DNA from: Actinomadura livida
GTDB lineage: Bacteria > Actinomycetota > Actinomycetes > Streptosporangiales > Streptosporangiaceae
Length of the DNA stretch: 64,000 nucleotides
Assembly (NCBI RefSeq): GCF_014648675.1
Contig: NZ_BMRO01000002.1
Location: 252,550-316,549 of the forward strand
Direction: 5' to 3'
The translations under genes and the position numbers were made by a program. The notes under the pieces are model-generated. The model searched no databases and was not told the origin of the DNA. It saw only the letters and a program-made list of their open reading frames with translations. Shown here in pieces: positions 1 through 8,283 of this stretch (positions within the stretch are counted from its first letter, which is position 1; each line of letters starts with the position of its first letter).

Positions 1-2406
1 CCGATCATGGAGCACGTGCTGCGGCTGCTGAAGCGGCACGGGTTCAGCGAGACCGTGGTCACCGTCCAGTTCCTGGCGGCGCTGATCCGCAACTACTTCG
101 GCGACGGCGAGGAGCTCGGCATGTCGCTGAGCTACGCGACCGAGGAGGTCCCGCTCGGCACCGCCGGCAGCGTCAAGAACGCCGAGGAGGCGCTGCGCGA
201 CGACCGGTTCCTCGTCATCTCCGGCGACGCGCTCACCGACATCGACCTGACCGACATGGTGCGGTTCCACGAGCGGAACGGCGCCCTGGTCACGATCGGG
301 CTCAAGCGCGTCCCGAACCCGCTGGAGTTCGGCATCATCATCGTGGACGACGACGGCCGCGTGCAGCGGTTCCTGGAGAAGCCGACGTGGGGGCAGGTGT
401 TCTCCGACACCGTCAACACCGGCATCTACGTGATGGAGCCGGAGGTCCTGGAGCACGTCGCCGAGGGCGAGTCGGTCGACTGGTCCGGCGACGTGTTCCC
501 CAAGCTGCTCGCCGAGGGCGCTCCGCTGTTCGGCTACGTCGCCGACTGCTACTGGGAGGACGTCGGAACCCACGAGAGCTACCTCAAGGCGCAGGCCGAC
601 ATGCTGTCCGGTGCGGTCGCGATCGACCTGGACGGTTTCGAGGTGTCGCCCGGCGTCTGGGTCGCCGAGGGGGCCGAGGTCGACTCCGAGGCCGTGCTGA
701 AGGGCCCGCTCTACATCGGCGACTACGCCAAGGTCGAGGCGGGCGTCGAGCTGCGCGAGTACACCGTCCTCGGAAGCAACGTCGTCGTGAAGGAGGGCGC
801 GTTCCTGCACCGCGCCGTCGTCCACGACAACGTGTTCGTCGCGCCGTCCACGAACCTGCGCGGCTGCGTGGTCGGCAAGAACACCGACATCATGGCCGGC
901 GCCCGCGTCGAGGAGGGCGCGGTCATCGGGGACGAGTGCGTGATCGAGGCGGAGGCGTACGTCTCCAGCGGCGTGAAGGTCTACCCCTTCAAGACCATCG
1001 AGGCCGGCGCGGTCGTCAACACCAGCGTGATCTGGGAGTCGCGCGGGCAGCGCAACCTGTTCGGCCCGCGCGGCGTGTCCGGGCTGGTCAACGTGGAGAT
1101 CACGCCGGAGCTCGCGGTGCGGCTCGCCAGCGCGTACGCGACGACGCTGAAGAAGGGCACCACGGTCGTCACCGGCCGCGACGTGTCCCGCGCGGCCCGC
1201 ACGCTGAAACGCGCGGTGAACAGCGCCCTGACGGCCAGCGCGATCAACGTCCACGACCTGGAGGCCACCCCGCTGACCGTGGCCCGGTTCGAGACCGGCC
1301 GCGAGGACAGCGTCGGCGGCATCTACATCCGCACCACGCTCGGCGACCCGCAGGGCGTCGACATCATCTTCCTCGACCCCGACGGGGCCGACCTGTCCCA
1401 GGCCGCGCAGCGCAAGCTGGAGCGCGTCTTCGGCCGGCAGGAGTACCGCCGCGCGTTCCCCGGCGAGATCGCCGAGCTGGCCTACCCGCCCCGCGTCGTC
1501 GAGACCTACACCCGCGACCTGCTGCGGCGCGTCGACATCCGCGGGGTCCGCGAGGCCGGGCTGAAGATCGTCCTGGACTGCGCGGGCGGGGTCGCGTCGC
1601 TCGTGCTGCCCAACCTGCTCGGCAAGGTCGGGGTGGAGGTCCTGACCCGCAACGTCGGCCTGGACGAGGCCAACCCGACCGAGACGCTCGCCGAGCGCAT
1701 GCGCGACCTGGAGCGGCTCGGCGAACTGGTGTCGTCGTCGCGGGCCGCGTTCGGCGTCCGCTTCGACCCGGTGGGGGAGCGGATCTCGCTCGTGGACGAG
1801 AACGGCGAGCTGGTCGGCGACGACCGGGCGCTGCTGGTCATGCTGGACCTGGTGGCGGCGGAGCGACGAGGCGGCAGGGTCGCGCTGCCGGTGACGACGA
1901 CGCGGGTCGCCGAGCAGGTGTGCCGGTTCCACGGCGTCCAGGTCGAGTGGACGTCCACGTCCCAGGACGTCCTGACCAAGGCCGCCGCCCAGCCCAGCGT
2001 GGTCTTCGCGGGGGACGGGCGGGGCGGGTTCCTGATGCCCGAGTTCAGCGGCACGGTCGACGGGATCGCGGCGTTCGTCCGGCTCGTCGGCCTGGTCGCC
2101 AGGACGCGGCTGACGCTGTCGCAGATCGACCGCCGCATCCCCGACGCGCACCTGCTGCGCCGCTCCGTCCCCACGCCGTGGGCGGCCAAGGGCAGCGTGA
2201 TGCGGCACGTCGTGGAGGCCGCGGGCTCCCGCACGATCGACACCACCGACGGCGTCCGCGTGGTCGAGGAGGACGGCCGCTGGGTCCTCGTGCTGCCCGA
2301 TCCCGCCGAGCCGGTCACCCACCTGTGGGCCGAGGGCCCGGACGCCGACGTCGCCCAGGCGCTCCTTGAGGAATGGGCGGCCGTCGTCGAACGCGCGGGC
2401 ACCTGA
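1..2406 (+). CDS. Sugar-1-phosphate nucleotidyltransferase / phosphohexomutase-like fusion (5' partial)
   Basis: The frame is open to the left edge, so the N-terminus with the nucleotide-binding GGxGTRL loop lies outside the window. Visible domains in order: the rest of an NDP-sugar pyrophosphorylase fold (to about nt 620), left-handed beta-helix hexapeptide repeats (about nt 630-1080), then a phosphoglucomutase/phosphomannomutase-type region to the end. Actinobacterial homologues are annotated as mannose-1-phosphate guanylyltransferase and would supply GDP-mannose for cell-envelope glycans. The mutase part looks inactive: the position of the phospho-serine loop (TASHNP in the family) reads RTTLGDP near nt 1330-1350, and no DGDxDR metal loop is seen. 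The first half is probably the active part; the exact sugar cannot be told. Confidence 0.85.
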   Translation, partial: PIMEHVLRLLKRHGFSETVVTVQFLAALIRNYFGDGEELGMSLSYATEEVPLGTAGSVKNAEEALRDDRFLVISGDALTDIDLTDMVRFHERNGALVTIGLKRVPNPLEFGIIIVDDDGRVQRFLEKPTWGQVFSDTVNTGIYVMEPEVLEHVAEGESVDWSGDVFPKLLAEGAPLFGYVADCYWEDVGTHESYLKAQADMLSGAVAIDLDGFEVSPGVWVAEGAEVDSEAVLKGPLYIGDYAKVEAGVELREYTVLGSNVVVKEGAFLHRAVVHDNVFVAPSTNLRGCVVGKNTDIMAGARVEEGAVIGDECVIEAEAYVSSGVKVYPFKTIEAGAVVNTSVIWESRGQRNLFGPRGVSGLVNVEITPELAVRLASAYATTLKKGTTVVTGRDVSRAARTLKRAVNSALTASAINVHDLEATPLTVARFETGREDSVGGIYIRTTLGDPQGVDIIFLDPDGADLSQAAQRKLERVFGRQEYRRAFPGEIAELAYPPRVVETYTRDLLRRVDIRGVREAGLKIVLDCAGGVASLVLPNLLGKVGVEVLTRNVGLDEANPTETLAERMRDLERLGELVSSSRAAFGVRFDPVGERISLVDENGELVGDDRALLVMLDLVAAERRGGRVALPVTTTRVAEQVCRFHGVQVEWTSTSQDVLTKAAAQPSVVFAGDGRGGFLMPEFSGTVDGIAAFVRLVGLVARTRLTLSQIDRRIPDAHLLRRSVPTPWAAKGSVMRHVVEAAGSRTIDTTDGVRVVEEDGRWVLVLPDPAEPVTHLWAEGPDADVAQALLEEWAAVVERAGT

Positions 2407-2415
2407 CCCGCGCCG

Positions 2416-3756
2416 TCAGTCGACGGGGCTGTCCTCGGGCGATCCGGCGGCGATCTCGGCGAGGACGCCGAGGGCGTCGCCGAGGAGCTGCAGCGGCGGG
2501 GACGCGAGGCCGACGCGCACCGCGCGGGGCGACGAGCCGGTGCCCGCCGCGAAGGCGGCCGCGGGCGTGACGGCGATGCCGCGCCGCGCCGCCGCCGCGA
2601 CGAACGTCTCCGCGCGCCACCGGGGCGGCAGGTCCCACCAGCAGAAGTACGCGCGCGGCGCGGACCGGCCCGCGGCCCCCGGGAGGCGTTCGGCGGCGAT
2701 CCGCATGCGGGCGGCCGCGTCCGCCCGCTTGGCCCGGGTCACCGCCGCGACCGTGCCGTCGGTGATCCAGCCGGTCGCCGCGTCCAGCGCGAACGCCGCC
2801 GGACCCCACGCACCGGACCGCAGCGCGGCGGCGACGCGGCCGGTCAGCTCGGCGGGCGGCACGGCGAACCCGACGCTGAGGCCGGGTGCGAGGCGCTTGG
2901 AGAGGCTGTCGACGACGACCGTGCGGTGCGGCGCCTCCGCCGCCAGCGGCGGCGGGCCGTCCTCCGGGAGGAACGCCCAGACGCGGTCCTCGATCGCGTG
3001 GAGGCCGAGCCGCTCCAGTACGGCGGCCAGCTCGGCGCGGCGCTCGCGCGGCATCGTCGTCCCGTACGGGTTGTGGAGCGTCGGCTGGAGGTACACGGCG
3101 CCGAGCGGGGCGCTGCGGTGGGCTGAGGCCAGGGCGTCCGGGCACAGGCCGTGCTCGTCGGTCTCGACGGGGACGAGCGTGACGCCGAGCCGCGCCGCGA
3201 TGCCCTTGATCACCGGGTAGGTCACGGCCTCGGCCGCGAGCCGGCCGCCCGGCGGCACGAGCGCGGCCACGGCGCCCGCGATCGCCTGCCGCCCGTTCCC
3301 GGCGAACAGGACGCGCGACGGGTCGGGCCGCCACCCGGGCGCCGCCAGCAGCCCGGCCGCCGCCTCCCGCGCGGCGGGCGTTCCGGCGGCCCCGGCGGGG
3401 CCGAGCGCCGCGCCGAGGACGTCGGGGCGGAGCAGCCGCTCCATCCCGGCCCGCATCAGCTCGCTCTGCCCGGGCACGGAGGGATTGCTGAGCTCCAGGT
3501 CGACCCGCGCGCCCGCGGGCTCCGCGAGGGCCGGGCCGGGCGGGCGCCGCGCGGCGCGGACGAACGTGCCGCGCCCCACCTCGCCGACCACCAGGCCGCG
3601 GGCCGCCAGTTCCCGGTACACGCGGCTCGCCGTCGAGTTCGCGATCCCGTGCCGCCGGGCGAAGGCGCGCTGCGTGGGCAGCCGGTCGCCGGGGCGCAGC
3701 CGCCCGGCCGCGATGTCGGCGGCCACCGCGTCCGCGACCGTCCGGTAGTCCGCCAT
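2416..3756 (-). CDS. MocR-type GntR regulator with aminotransferase domain
   Basis: This is a 446-residue protein with an N-terminal GntR winged helix (about residues 1-70, including a TASRVYRELAARGLV helix) fused to a class I aminotransferase fold. The PLP-binding lysine is visible in the motif VVDSLSKRLAPG. MocR proteins use PLP or an amino-compound adduct as a signal and often control a divergently transcribed transporter or metabolic gene. That is the arrangement here: a LysE exporter starts 92 bp away in the opposite direction, and the gap carries repeated half-sites that could be the operator. The ligand cannot be inferred. It ends 9 bp from the preceding gene, tail to tail. Confidence 0.9.
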   Translation of the reverse strand: MADYRTVADAVAADIAAGRLRPGDRLPTQRAFARRHGIANSTASRVYRELAARGLVVGEVGRGTFVRAARRPPGPALAEPAGARVDLELSNPSVPGQSELMRAGMERLLRPDVLGAALGPAGAAGTPAAREAAAGLLAAPGWRPDPSRVLFAGNGRQAIAGAVAALVPPGGRLAAEAVTYPVIKGIAARLGVTLVPVETDEHGLCPDALASAHRSAPLGAVYLQPTLHNPYGTTMPRERRAELAAVLERLGLHAIEDRVWAFLPEDGPPPLAAEAPHRTVVVDSLSKRLAPGLSVGFAVPPAELTGRVAAALRSGAWGPAAFALDAATGWITDGTVAAVTRAKRADAAARMRIAAERLPGAAGRSAPRAYFCWWDLPPRWRAETFVAAAARRGIAVTPAAAFAAGTGSSPRAVRVGLASPPLQLLGDALGVLAEIAAGSPEDSPVD

Positions 3757-3768
3757 CCCGCCTCCTGA

Positions 3769-3850
3769 ATTGCACCGAGAGCAATATCAGTATTGCACCG
3801 AGCTTACTCCGAGATCTAGGCTCGGGTCATCATCGACCGGGGAGTGCAAT
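3769..3850. promoter_or_regulatory. Probable MocR operator: repeated ATTGCAC half-sites
   Basis: The 92-bp divergent gap holds two direct copies of ATTGCACCGAG (3769-3779 and 3792-3802), 23 bp apart. A perfect dyad, GCAATA-tcag-TATTGC, lies at 3781-3796, and a further inverted half-site GTGCAAT (3844-3850) overlaps the ribosome binding site and start codon of the exporter. Direct plus inverted half-sites are typical of MocR operators. Binding by the adjacent regulator is inferred from position. Confidence 0.6.
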
Positions 3851-4487
3851 GATCTCGTCAACCGCGCTGGCGGCCATCGCCCTCGTCGCGCTGGGCCTCG
3901 TCCTCACCCCCGGGCCCAACATGATCTACCTCGTGTCGCGGTCGGTGACCCAGGGCCGCCGGGCCGGGCTGATCTCCCTCGCGGGCGTCGCCGCGGGGTT
4001 CGGCGTCTACGTGCTCGCGGCGGCCGCCGGGATCACCGCCGTGTTCACCCTCGTCCCGCCGCTCTACACCGTGATCAAGGTGGCGGGCGCGGGGTACCTG
4101 CTGTGGCTCGCCTGGCAGACGGTCCGGCCGGGCGGGCAGGAGGCGTTCACCCCGGCGGACCTGCCCGCCGACCCGCCGCGCCGGCTGTTCACGATGGGCC
4201 TCGTCACCAACCTGCTCAACCCGAAGATCGCCGTCCTGTACGTGTCGCTGCTCCCGCAGTTCACCGATCCGGACCGCGGTCACGTCGCGGTCCAGAGCGT
4301 CCTGCTCGGCCTCACCCAGCTCACCGTCGCGGTCACGGTCAACGCCCTCATCGTGCTCGGTGCCGGGGGCATCGCGGTCTTCCTGGCCCGGCGGCCCGGC
4401 TGGCGGCGGGCCCAGCGGTACCTGATGGGGTCGGTGCTCGCCGGGCTCGCCGTCCACATGGGTCTCACCAGGCCCGCCTCCGCCTAA
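3849..4487 (+). CDS. LysE/RhtB-family amino-acid exporter
   Basis: A 212-residue integral membrane protein with the family's N-terminal GLVLTPGPNMIYLVSRS segment followed by about five to six hydrophobic helices. Family members export amino acids such as lysine, threonine or homoserine lactone across the cytoplasmic membrane. The start is set by GGGGAG seven bases upstream of ATG 3849. It is divergent from a MocR regulator whose likely operator overlaps its start, so induction by an amino compound sensed through PLP chemistry is a reasonable inference. The actual substrate is unknown. Confidence 0.88.
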   Translation: MISSTALAAIALVALGLVLTPGPNMIYLVSRSVTQGRRAGLISLAGVAAGFGVYVLAAAAGITAVFTLVPPLYTVIKVAGAGYLLWLAWQTVRPGGQEAFTPADLPADPPRRLFTMGLVTNLLNPKIAVLYVSLLPQFTDPDRGHVAVQSVLLGLTQLTVAVTVNALIVLGAGGIAVFLARRPGWRRAQRYLMGSVLAGLAVHMGLTRPASA

Positions 4488-4571
4488 CGCGCACCTCCGC
4501 ACGGGGATTCTTGAGCGGATCCGCAGAGTCCCCTCAGTGCACCCACAGGGCCCAGGGGACAGACTGGCACT

Positions 4572-5261
4572 GTGAACCCCACCAAGATCCTCGTCGTGGA
4601 CGGCGACGCCTACGTCGCGGACCTCGTCGCGACCGCCCTGCGCTACGAGGGTTTCGAGACCGCCGTCGCCCGGTCCGGCACCGAGGCGCTGGCGAGCGCC
4701 CCCCGCTTCGGCCCCGACCTGATCGTGCTGGACGCCGCGCTGCCGGACGGCCCCGGCCCGGACGTCCGCGCCCGGCTGCGGCGGAACGGCTGCGAGGCCC
4801 CGGTCGTGCTCCTCACCGGCCCAGACGCCGCCGGGAACGGGGCCGGAGGGCCGGTGGACGGCGACGACCGCGTGCCCAAGCCGTTCAGCCTGGACGAGCT
4901 GGCCGCCCGCGTCCGCGCCGTGCTCCGCCGCACCCGGCCCGGCGCGCGGGAACGGGCGCGGCTGACGTTCGCCGACCTCGAACTGGACGAGGACGCCTAC
5001 GAGGTGCGGCGCGGCGGCGTCCCCATCGACCTGGCGCCCACCGAGTTCACGCTGCTGCGCTACCTGCTCAGCAATTCCGGCCGGGTGCTGACCAAGCGGC
5101 AGATCCTCGACCACGTCTGGCAGTACGACTTCACCGGCGGCGAGGGCGTCGTCCAGACCTACATCAGCTACCTGCGCCGCAAGCTGGACGACCGCGGCCC
5201 CCGCCTCATCCACACCGTCCCGCGGGTCGGCTACGTCCTCCGCATGCCGCGGGTCGGCTGA
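4572..5261 (+). CDS. OmpR/PhoB-type response regulator (orphan)
   Basis: A 229-residue regulator with a receiver domain (residues 1-115) and a winged-helix Trans_reg_C domain (about 130-228, with EFTLLRYLLSNSGRVLTK and YISYLRRKL segments). The phosphoacceptor aspartate is in LIVLDAALPDG and the beta-5 lysine in VPKPF. The acidic pocket is unusual: VVDGDAY has glycine where the second acidic residue of VVDDE normally stands. It starts at GTG 4572, and no histidine kinase lies beside it, so it is an orphan here. Target genes are unknown; the next genes downstream (DUF881 operon) are only 43 bp away and may be co-transcribed. Confidence 0.9.
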   Translation: MNPTKILVVDGDAYVADLVATALRYEGFETAVARSGTEALASAPRFGPDLIVLDAALPDGPGPDVRARLRRNGCEAPVVLLTGPDAAGNGAGGPVDGDDRVPKPFSLDELAARVRAVLRRTRPGARERARLTFADLELDEDAYEVRRGGVPIDLAPTEFTLLRYLLSNSGRVLTKRQILDHVWQYDFTGGEGVVQTYISYLRRKLDDRGPRLIHTVPRVGYVLRMPRVG

Positions 5262-5304
5262 GCCGGGGGCGGGGAAAGCCGCCGACCCTTGCCATGATGG
5301 GGCG

Positions 5305-6216
5305 GTGACCGCACGACAGGACCCCGGCGAGCCCGGCGGCCGCGCCCCGGGACGGCCCCGGCGGCCCGACGCGTCCATGTCGCTGCTCGCCGACCTGCTC
5401 GCCGGCAAGCTCCTCGACCCCGGCTACGCGGAGGCGGCGGCGCGCCGGGCCCGCCGCCCGGACGCCCCTGGCGGCCCGCTCCGGCGGGGGCGGCGCGGCG
5501 GCGGCGTCCTGCTGGTCCTCGTGCTGACCGGGACGCTGATCGCCGTCGCCGGGGCCGAGGTGCGCCGCAGCGAGCCCGTCGCGGCCGAGCGGCGCTCGCG
5601 GCTGATCGACGAGATCGACGCCCGCACCGCCGAGACCGACGCGCTCCGGCGGCGCCTCGACCGGCTCCGCGCCGAGACCGAGCGGCAGCGCGCCGCCGCG
5701 CTCGCCCGCGGGGACGCCGGCCACGGCGTCCGGTCCCGGCTCGCCCGCGCGGCCGCCGCGGCGGCCGCCGCGCCCGCCACCGGCGAAGGGCTCGTCGTCA
5801 CCCTGGACGACTCCCCGCGCGACGACCCGGACGGGCTCGCCGCGCGCGGCGGCGCCCGCGGACGGGTCTATGATCGTGACCTCCAGGTCCTGGTCAACGG
5901 GCTCTGGGCCGCGGGCGCCGAGGCGATCGGCGTCAACGGCCAGCGGCTCACGGCGACGACGGCGATCCGCTCCGCCGGGGAGGCGATCCTGGTCGACTAC
6001 CGGCCGCTGACCCGCCCCTACGAGGTCACGGCGCTGGGCGACCCGGGCCGGCTGCGGGACGCCTTCACCGGCTCGGCCGCCGACCGCCGGCTGCGGGCCC
6101 TGGAGGAGCGCTACCGGATCCGGTACGGCACGCGCGGCGCGCCGGACGTGCGGCTGCCCGCGGCGGGGCCGGTCCGGCTGCGGTACGCCGTCCCCCGCGA
6201 GGAGGACGGCCAGTGA
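5305..6216 (+). CDS. DUF881 membrane-anchored protein
   Basis: A 303-residue protein starting at GTG 5305. An arginine/proline-rich cytoplasmic N-terminus (1-68) is followed by one transmembrane helix (about 69-86, GGVLLVLVLTGTLIAVAG), a coiled-coil stretch (100-135, ETDALRRRLDRLRAETERQ) and a DUF881 (YlxW-like) domain to the end. In actinobacteria two DUF881 genes flank a small basic membrane protein near cell-division genes. Their role is not established, but association with the division or cell-wall machinery is suspected. It is 48 bp upstream of the small basic protein gene and very likely in one operon with it. Confidence 0.85.
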   Translation: MTARQDPGEPGGRAPGRPRRPDASMSLLADLLAGKLLDPGYAEAAARRARRPDAPGGPLRRGRRGGGVLLVLVLTGTLIAVAGAEVRRSEPVAAERRSRLIDEIDARTAETDALRRRLDRLRAETERQRAAALARGDAGHGVRSRLARAAAAAAAAPATGEGLVVTLDDSPRDDPDGLAARGGARGRVYDRDLQVLVNGLWAAGAEAIGVNGQRLTATTAIRSAGEAILVDYRPLTRPYEVTALGDPGRLRDAFTGSAADRRLRALEERYRIRYGTRGAPDVRLPAAGPVRLRYAVPREEDGQ

Positions 6217-6264
6217 GCGGACGCCCGGCGAGCGGACGGCCGGCAGGGGAGAGGTGACCCGGAG

Positions 6265-6597
6265 ATGATCGCGCTGATCGGGCTGCTGATCGGTGTGGCG
6301 CTGGGCCTGCTGCTCCAGCCGGACGTGCCGCTGTGGCTCCAGCCGTACCTGCCGATCGCGATCGTCGCGGCCCTCGACGCCATGTTCGGCGGCCTCCGCG
6401 CCCGGCTGGAGGGCGTCTTCGACGAGAAGGTGTTCGTGGTCTCGTTCGTCGGCAACGCCGTCATCGCCGCGCTGATCGTCTTCCTCGGCGACCAGCTCGG
6501 CGTCGGCTCCCAGCTGTCGACCGGCGTCGTGGTCGTCCTCGGCATCCGGATCTTCGCCAACGTGGCGGGCATCCGGCGGAGGGTGTTCGGCGCATGA
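6265..6597 (+). CDS. sbp: Small basic protein family (DUF1290) membrane protein
   Basis: A 110-residue hydrophobic protein with about three membrane helices and the family signature QPYLPIAIVAALDAMFGGLR in the middle. In Bacillus the homologue lies in the ftsAZ region, and in actinobacteria it sits between DUF881 genes. The function is unknown, though a link to division or envelope assembly is commonly proposed. Its TGA overlaps the next ATG in an ATGA junction, which suggests translational coupling with the second DUF881 gene. Confidence 0.9.
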   Translation: MIALIGLLIGVALGLLLQPDVPLWLQPYLPIAIVAALDAMFGGLRARLEGVFDEKVFVVSFVGNAVIAALIVFLGDQLGVGSQLSTGVVVVLGIRIFANVAGIRRRVFGA

Positions 6598-7403
6598 CCG
6601 CCCGCGAGGACGAGCGCCCCATCGAGCCCGCGGGCGAGCACGTGAACGAGCCCGCGGGCGAGCGGGTGAACGAGCCTGGGGAAGGGGCTGCGGAGGCGGC
6701 CGCGGACGGGGTTCCGCCGGAGCCGGCGGGCCTGCGCGGGCTCGCCGGGCTGTTGCGGCCGCGAGTCAGCCGCGCGCAACTCGCCGGCGGGCTGCTGTGC
6801 CTCCTGCTCGGCTTCGCGGTCGTCGTCCAGGTGCAGTCGACCAAGCGGGACACCACCTTCGCCACCGCGCGGCAGGACGAGCTCGTCGGCATCCTGTCCG
6901 ATCTGGGCCAGCGCTCCGACCGCCTGCAGGGCGACCTGCGCGAACTGGAGGACACCAAGGCGGAACTGGAACGCGACGCCGAAGGCGAGACCGCTCTGCA
7001 GGAGGCGCGCGAGCGCACCACCACCTACGGCCTCCTGGCCGGCACCCTTCCCGCCGAAGGGCCCGGCATCGAGATGATGATCAGCGACCCGGGCGGCGCC
7101 GTCAAGGCGATCGACCTGCTCGACGCCTTGGAGGAACTCCGCGACGCGGGCGCCGAGGTCGTCCAGGTCAACGACGTCCGCGCCGGGGTCGACACCTACT
7201 TCGTGGACGGCCGGCACGGCATCGAGTCCGACGGGGAGGTCCTCACCGCCCCGTACCGGTTCCTCGCCATCGGCGACCCGCACACGATGACGACCGCCAT
7301 GAACATCCCCGGCGGCCTGGTCAGGACGCTGCAGGGAAAGGGCGCCGGCGTCCTGATCAACCCGCGCGCGAAAGTGACCGTGGGCGCGGTACGGTCTCCG
7401 TAG
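6594..7403 (+). CDS. DUF881 membrane-anchored protein (second copy)
   Basis: A 269-residue protein. ATG 6594 is chosen because it overlaps the upstream stop by four bases, although the frame is open further upstream. The N-terminal 55 residues are acidic and contain two near-repeats (EPAGEHVNEPAGERVNEP). They are followed by a transmembrane helix (about 62-80), a coiled coil (90-130) and the DUF881 domain with the conserved INDVRAG-like segment (here VNDVRAG) and a GKGAGVLINPRAKVTVG end. It completes the DUF881-sbp-DUF881 operon. In mycobacteria gcvH follows at this point; here it does not. Confidence 0.88.
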   Translation: MTAREDERPIEPAGEHVNEPAGERVNEPGEGAAEAAADGVPPEPAGLRGLAGLLRPRVSRAQLAGGLLCLLLGFAVVVQVQSTKRDTTFATARQDELVGILSDLGQRSDRLQGDLRELEDTKAELERDAEGETALQEARERTTTYGLLAGTLPAEGPGIEMMISDPGGAVKAIDLLDALEELRDAGAEVVQVNDVRAGVDTYFVDGRHGIESDGEVLTAPYRFLAIGDPHTMTTAMNIPGGLVRTLQGKGAGVLINPRAKVTVGAVRSP

Positions 7404-7527
7404 AGGGGAACGGGGGGAGCGGTCGACCGGCGCCGCGGCGCGGCCGTCGCGATCGGCCGTCCGCGCGGCGGCGTAGACCTGCGATCATTGACGAATGTAG
7501 TTTGGTCCAGTCGGCTCGCCGTTCCAG

Positions 7528-7557
7528 TTGACCCCTCGGGTAATACCCGCGTAAGTT
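7528..7557 (+). promoter_or_regulatory. Candidate promoter of the zinc-ribbon FHA gene
   Basis: TTGACC (7528-7533) and TAAGTT (7552-7557) are separated by 18 bp in an otherwise GC-rich, 308-bp gene-free stretch (7404-7711). They match the actinobacterial housekeeping pattern TTGACn/TAnnnT. The implied leader to ATG 7712 is about 150 bases. Nothing else is recognised in that gap. Confidence 0.4.
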
Positions 7558-7711
7558 GCGGCGACCGTCGCGTGAGCGGCCGGTGAGCTGGACCGTGGTC
7601 GGGGGCGGTTCCCCGGCGTGGGTTGGTTGGATGGAGCGCGTGGCGCAGGCGGCTCCCGCTGCGGCGGGAACCCGCGGGCGGTACGCCGAAGGTAGGAGGC
7701 CGAGCCGATCG

Positions 7712-8248
7712 ATGCCGAGCGTCTACTGCACGCAGTGCGGTCACGCCAACCCGGATGATGCCCGCTTCTGCTCGAACTGCGGCACCCCGCTGACCCGGAG
7801 TTCGCCGTCGCCGCCACCGCACCGCGAGTCCCCCGGCGAGTCCACGTCCACGATCTCCATCGGCGGGTTCGAGGCCCTGGACACCGACGCCGGCGCCGAG
7901 GAGTCCCCCGGCCCCGACCAGATGGCCATGGAGGCGCTCCCCCCGGGGACCGCGCTGCTCGTGGTCAAGCGCGGCCCCAACGCCGGCAGCCGCTTCCTCC
8001 TCGACAAGGACCGCACCTCCGCGGGCCGGCACCCCGAGAGCGACATCTTCCTGGACGACGTCACCGTCTCCCGCCGGCACGCCGAGTTCTCCCGCCAGGG
8101 CCACGCGTTCTCCGTCCGCGACGTGGGGAGCCTCAACGGCCTCTACGTCAACCGGCAGCGGATCGACCAGGCCGCGCTGTCGGGCGGCGACGAGGTCCAG
8201 ATCGGCAAGTTCCGGCTGGTGTTCCTGACCAACCCCGCGCACGGCTGA
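7712..8248 (+). CDS. Zinc-ribbon and FHA-domain protein (GarA/OdhI-like)
   Basis: A 178-residue protein with an N-terminal zinc ribbon (residues 1-25, CTQCG...CSNCG), a disordered middle with a Ser/Thr cluster (GESTSTISIGG, near residue 45) and a C-terminal FHA domain (about 80-170; GRHPESDIFLDD, SRRHAEF and GSLNGLYVNR are the phosphothreonine-binding signatures). GarA/OdhI proteins inhibit 2-oxoglutarate dehydrogenase and tune glutamate metabolism until phosphorylated by PknB/PknG on an N-terminal Thr motif. The cluster here could play that part, which is inferred. ATG 7712 was chosen for the GTAGGAGG 12 bases upstream. Unlike mycobacterial GarA it carries the zinc ribbon. Confidence 0.88.
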   Translation: MPSVYCTQCGHANPDDARFCSNCGTPLTRSSPSPPPHRESPGESTSTISIGGFEALDTDAGAEESPGPDQMAMEALPPGTALLVVKRGPNAGSRFLLDKDRTSAGRHPESDIFLDDVTVSRRHAEFSRQGHAFSVRDVGSLNGLYVNRQRIDQAALSGGDEVQIGKFRLVFLTNPAHG

Positions 8249-8283
8249 CGCGGGCGGAAGGACGCGCGACGATGGGAGGGGCC

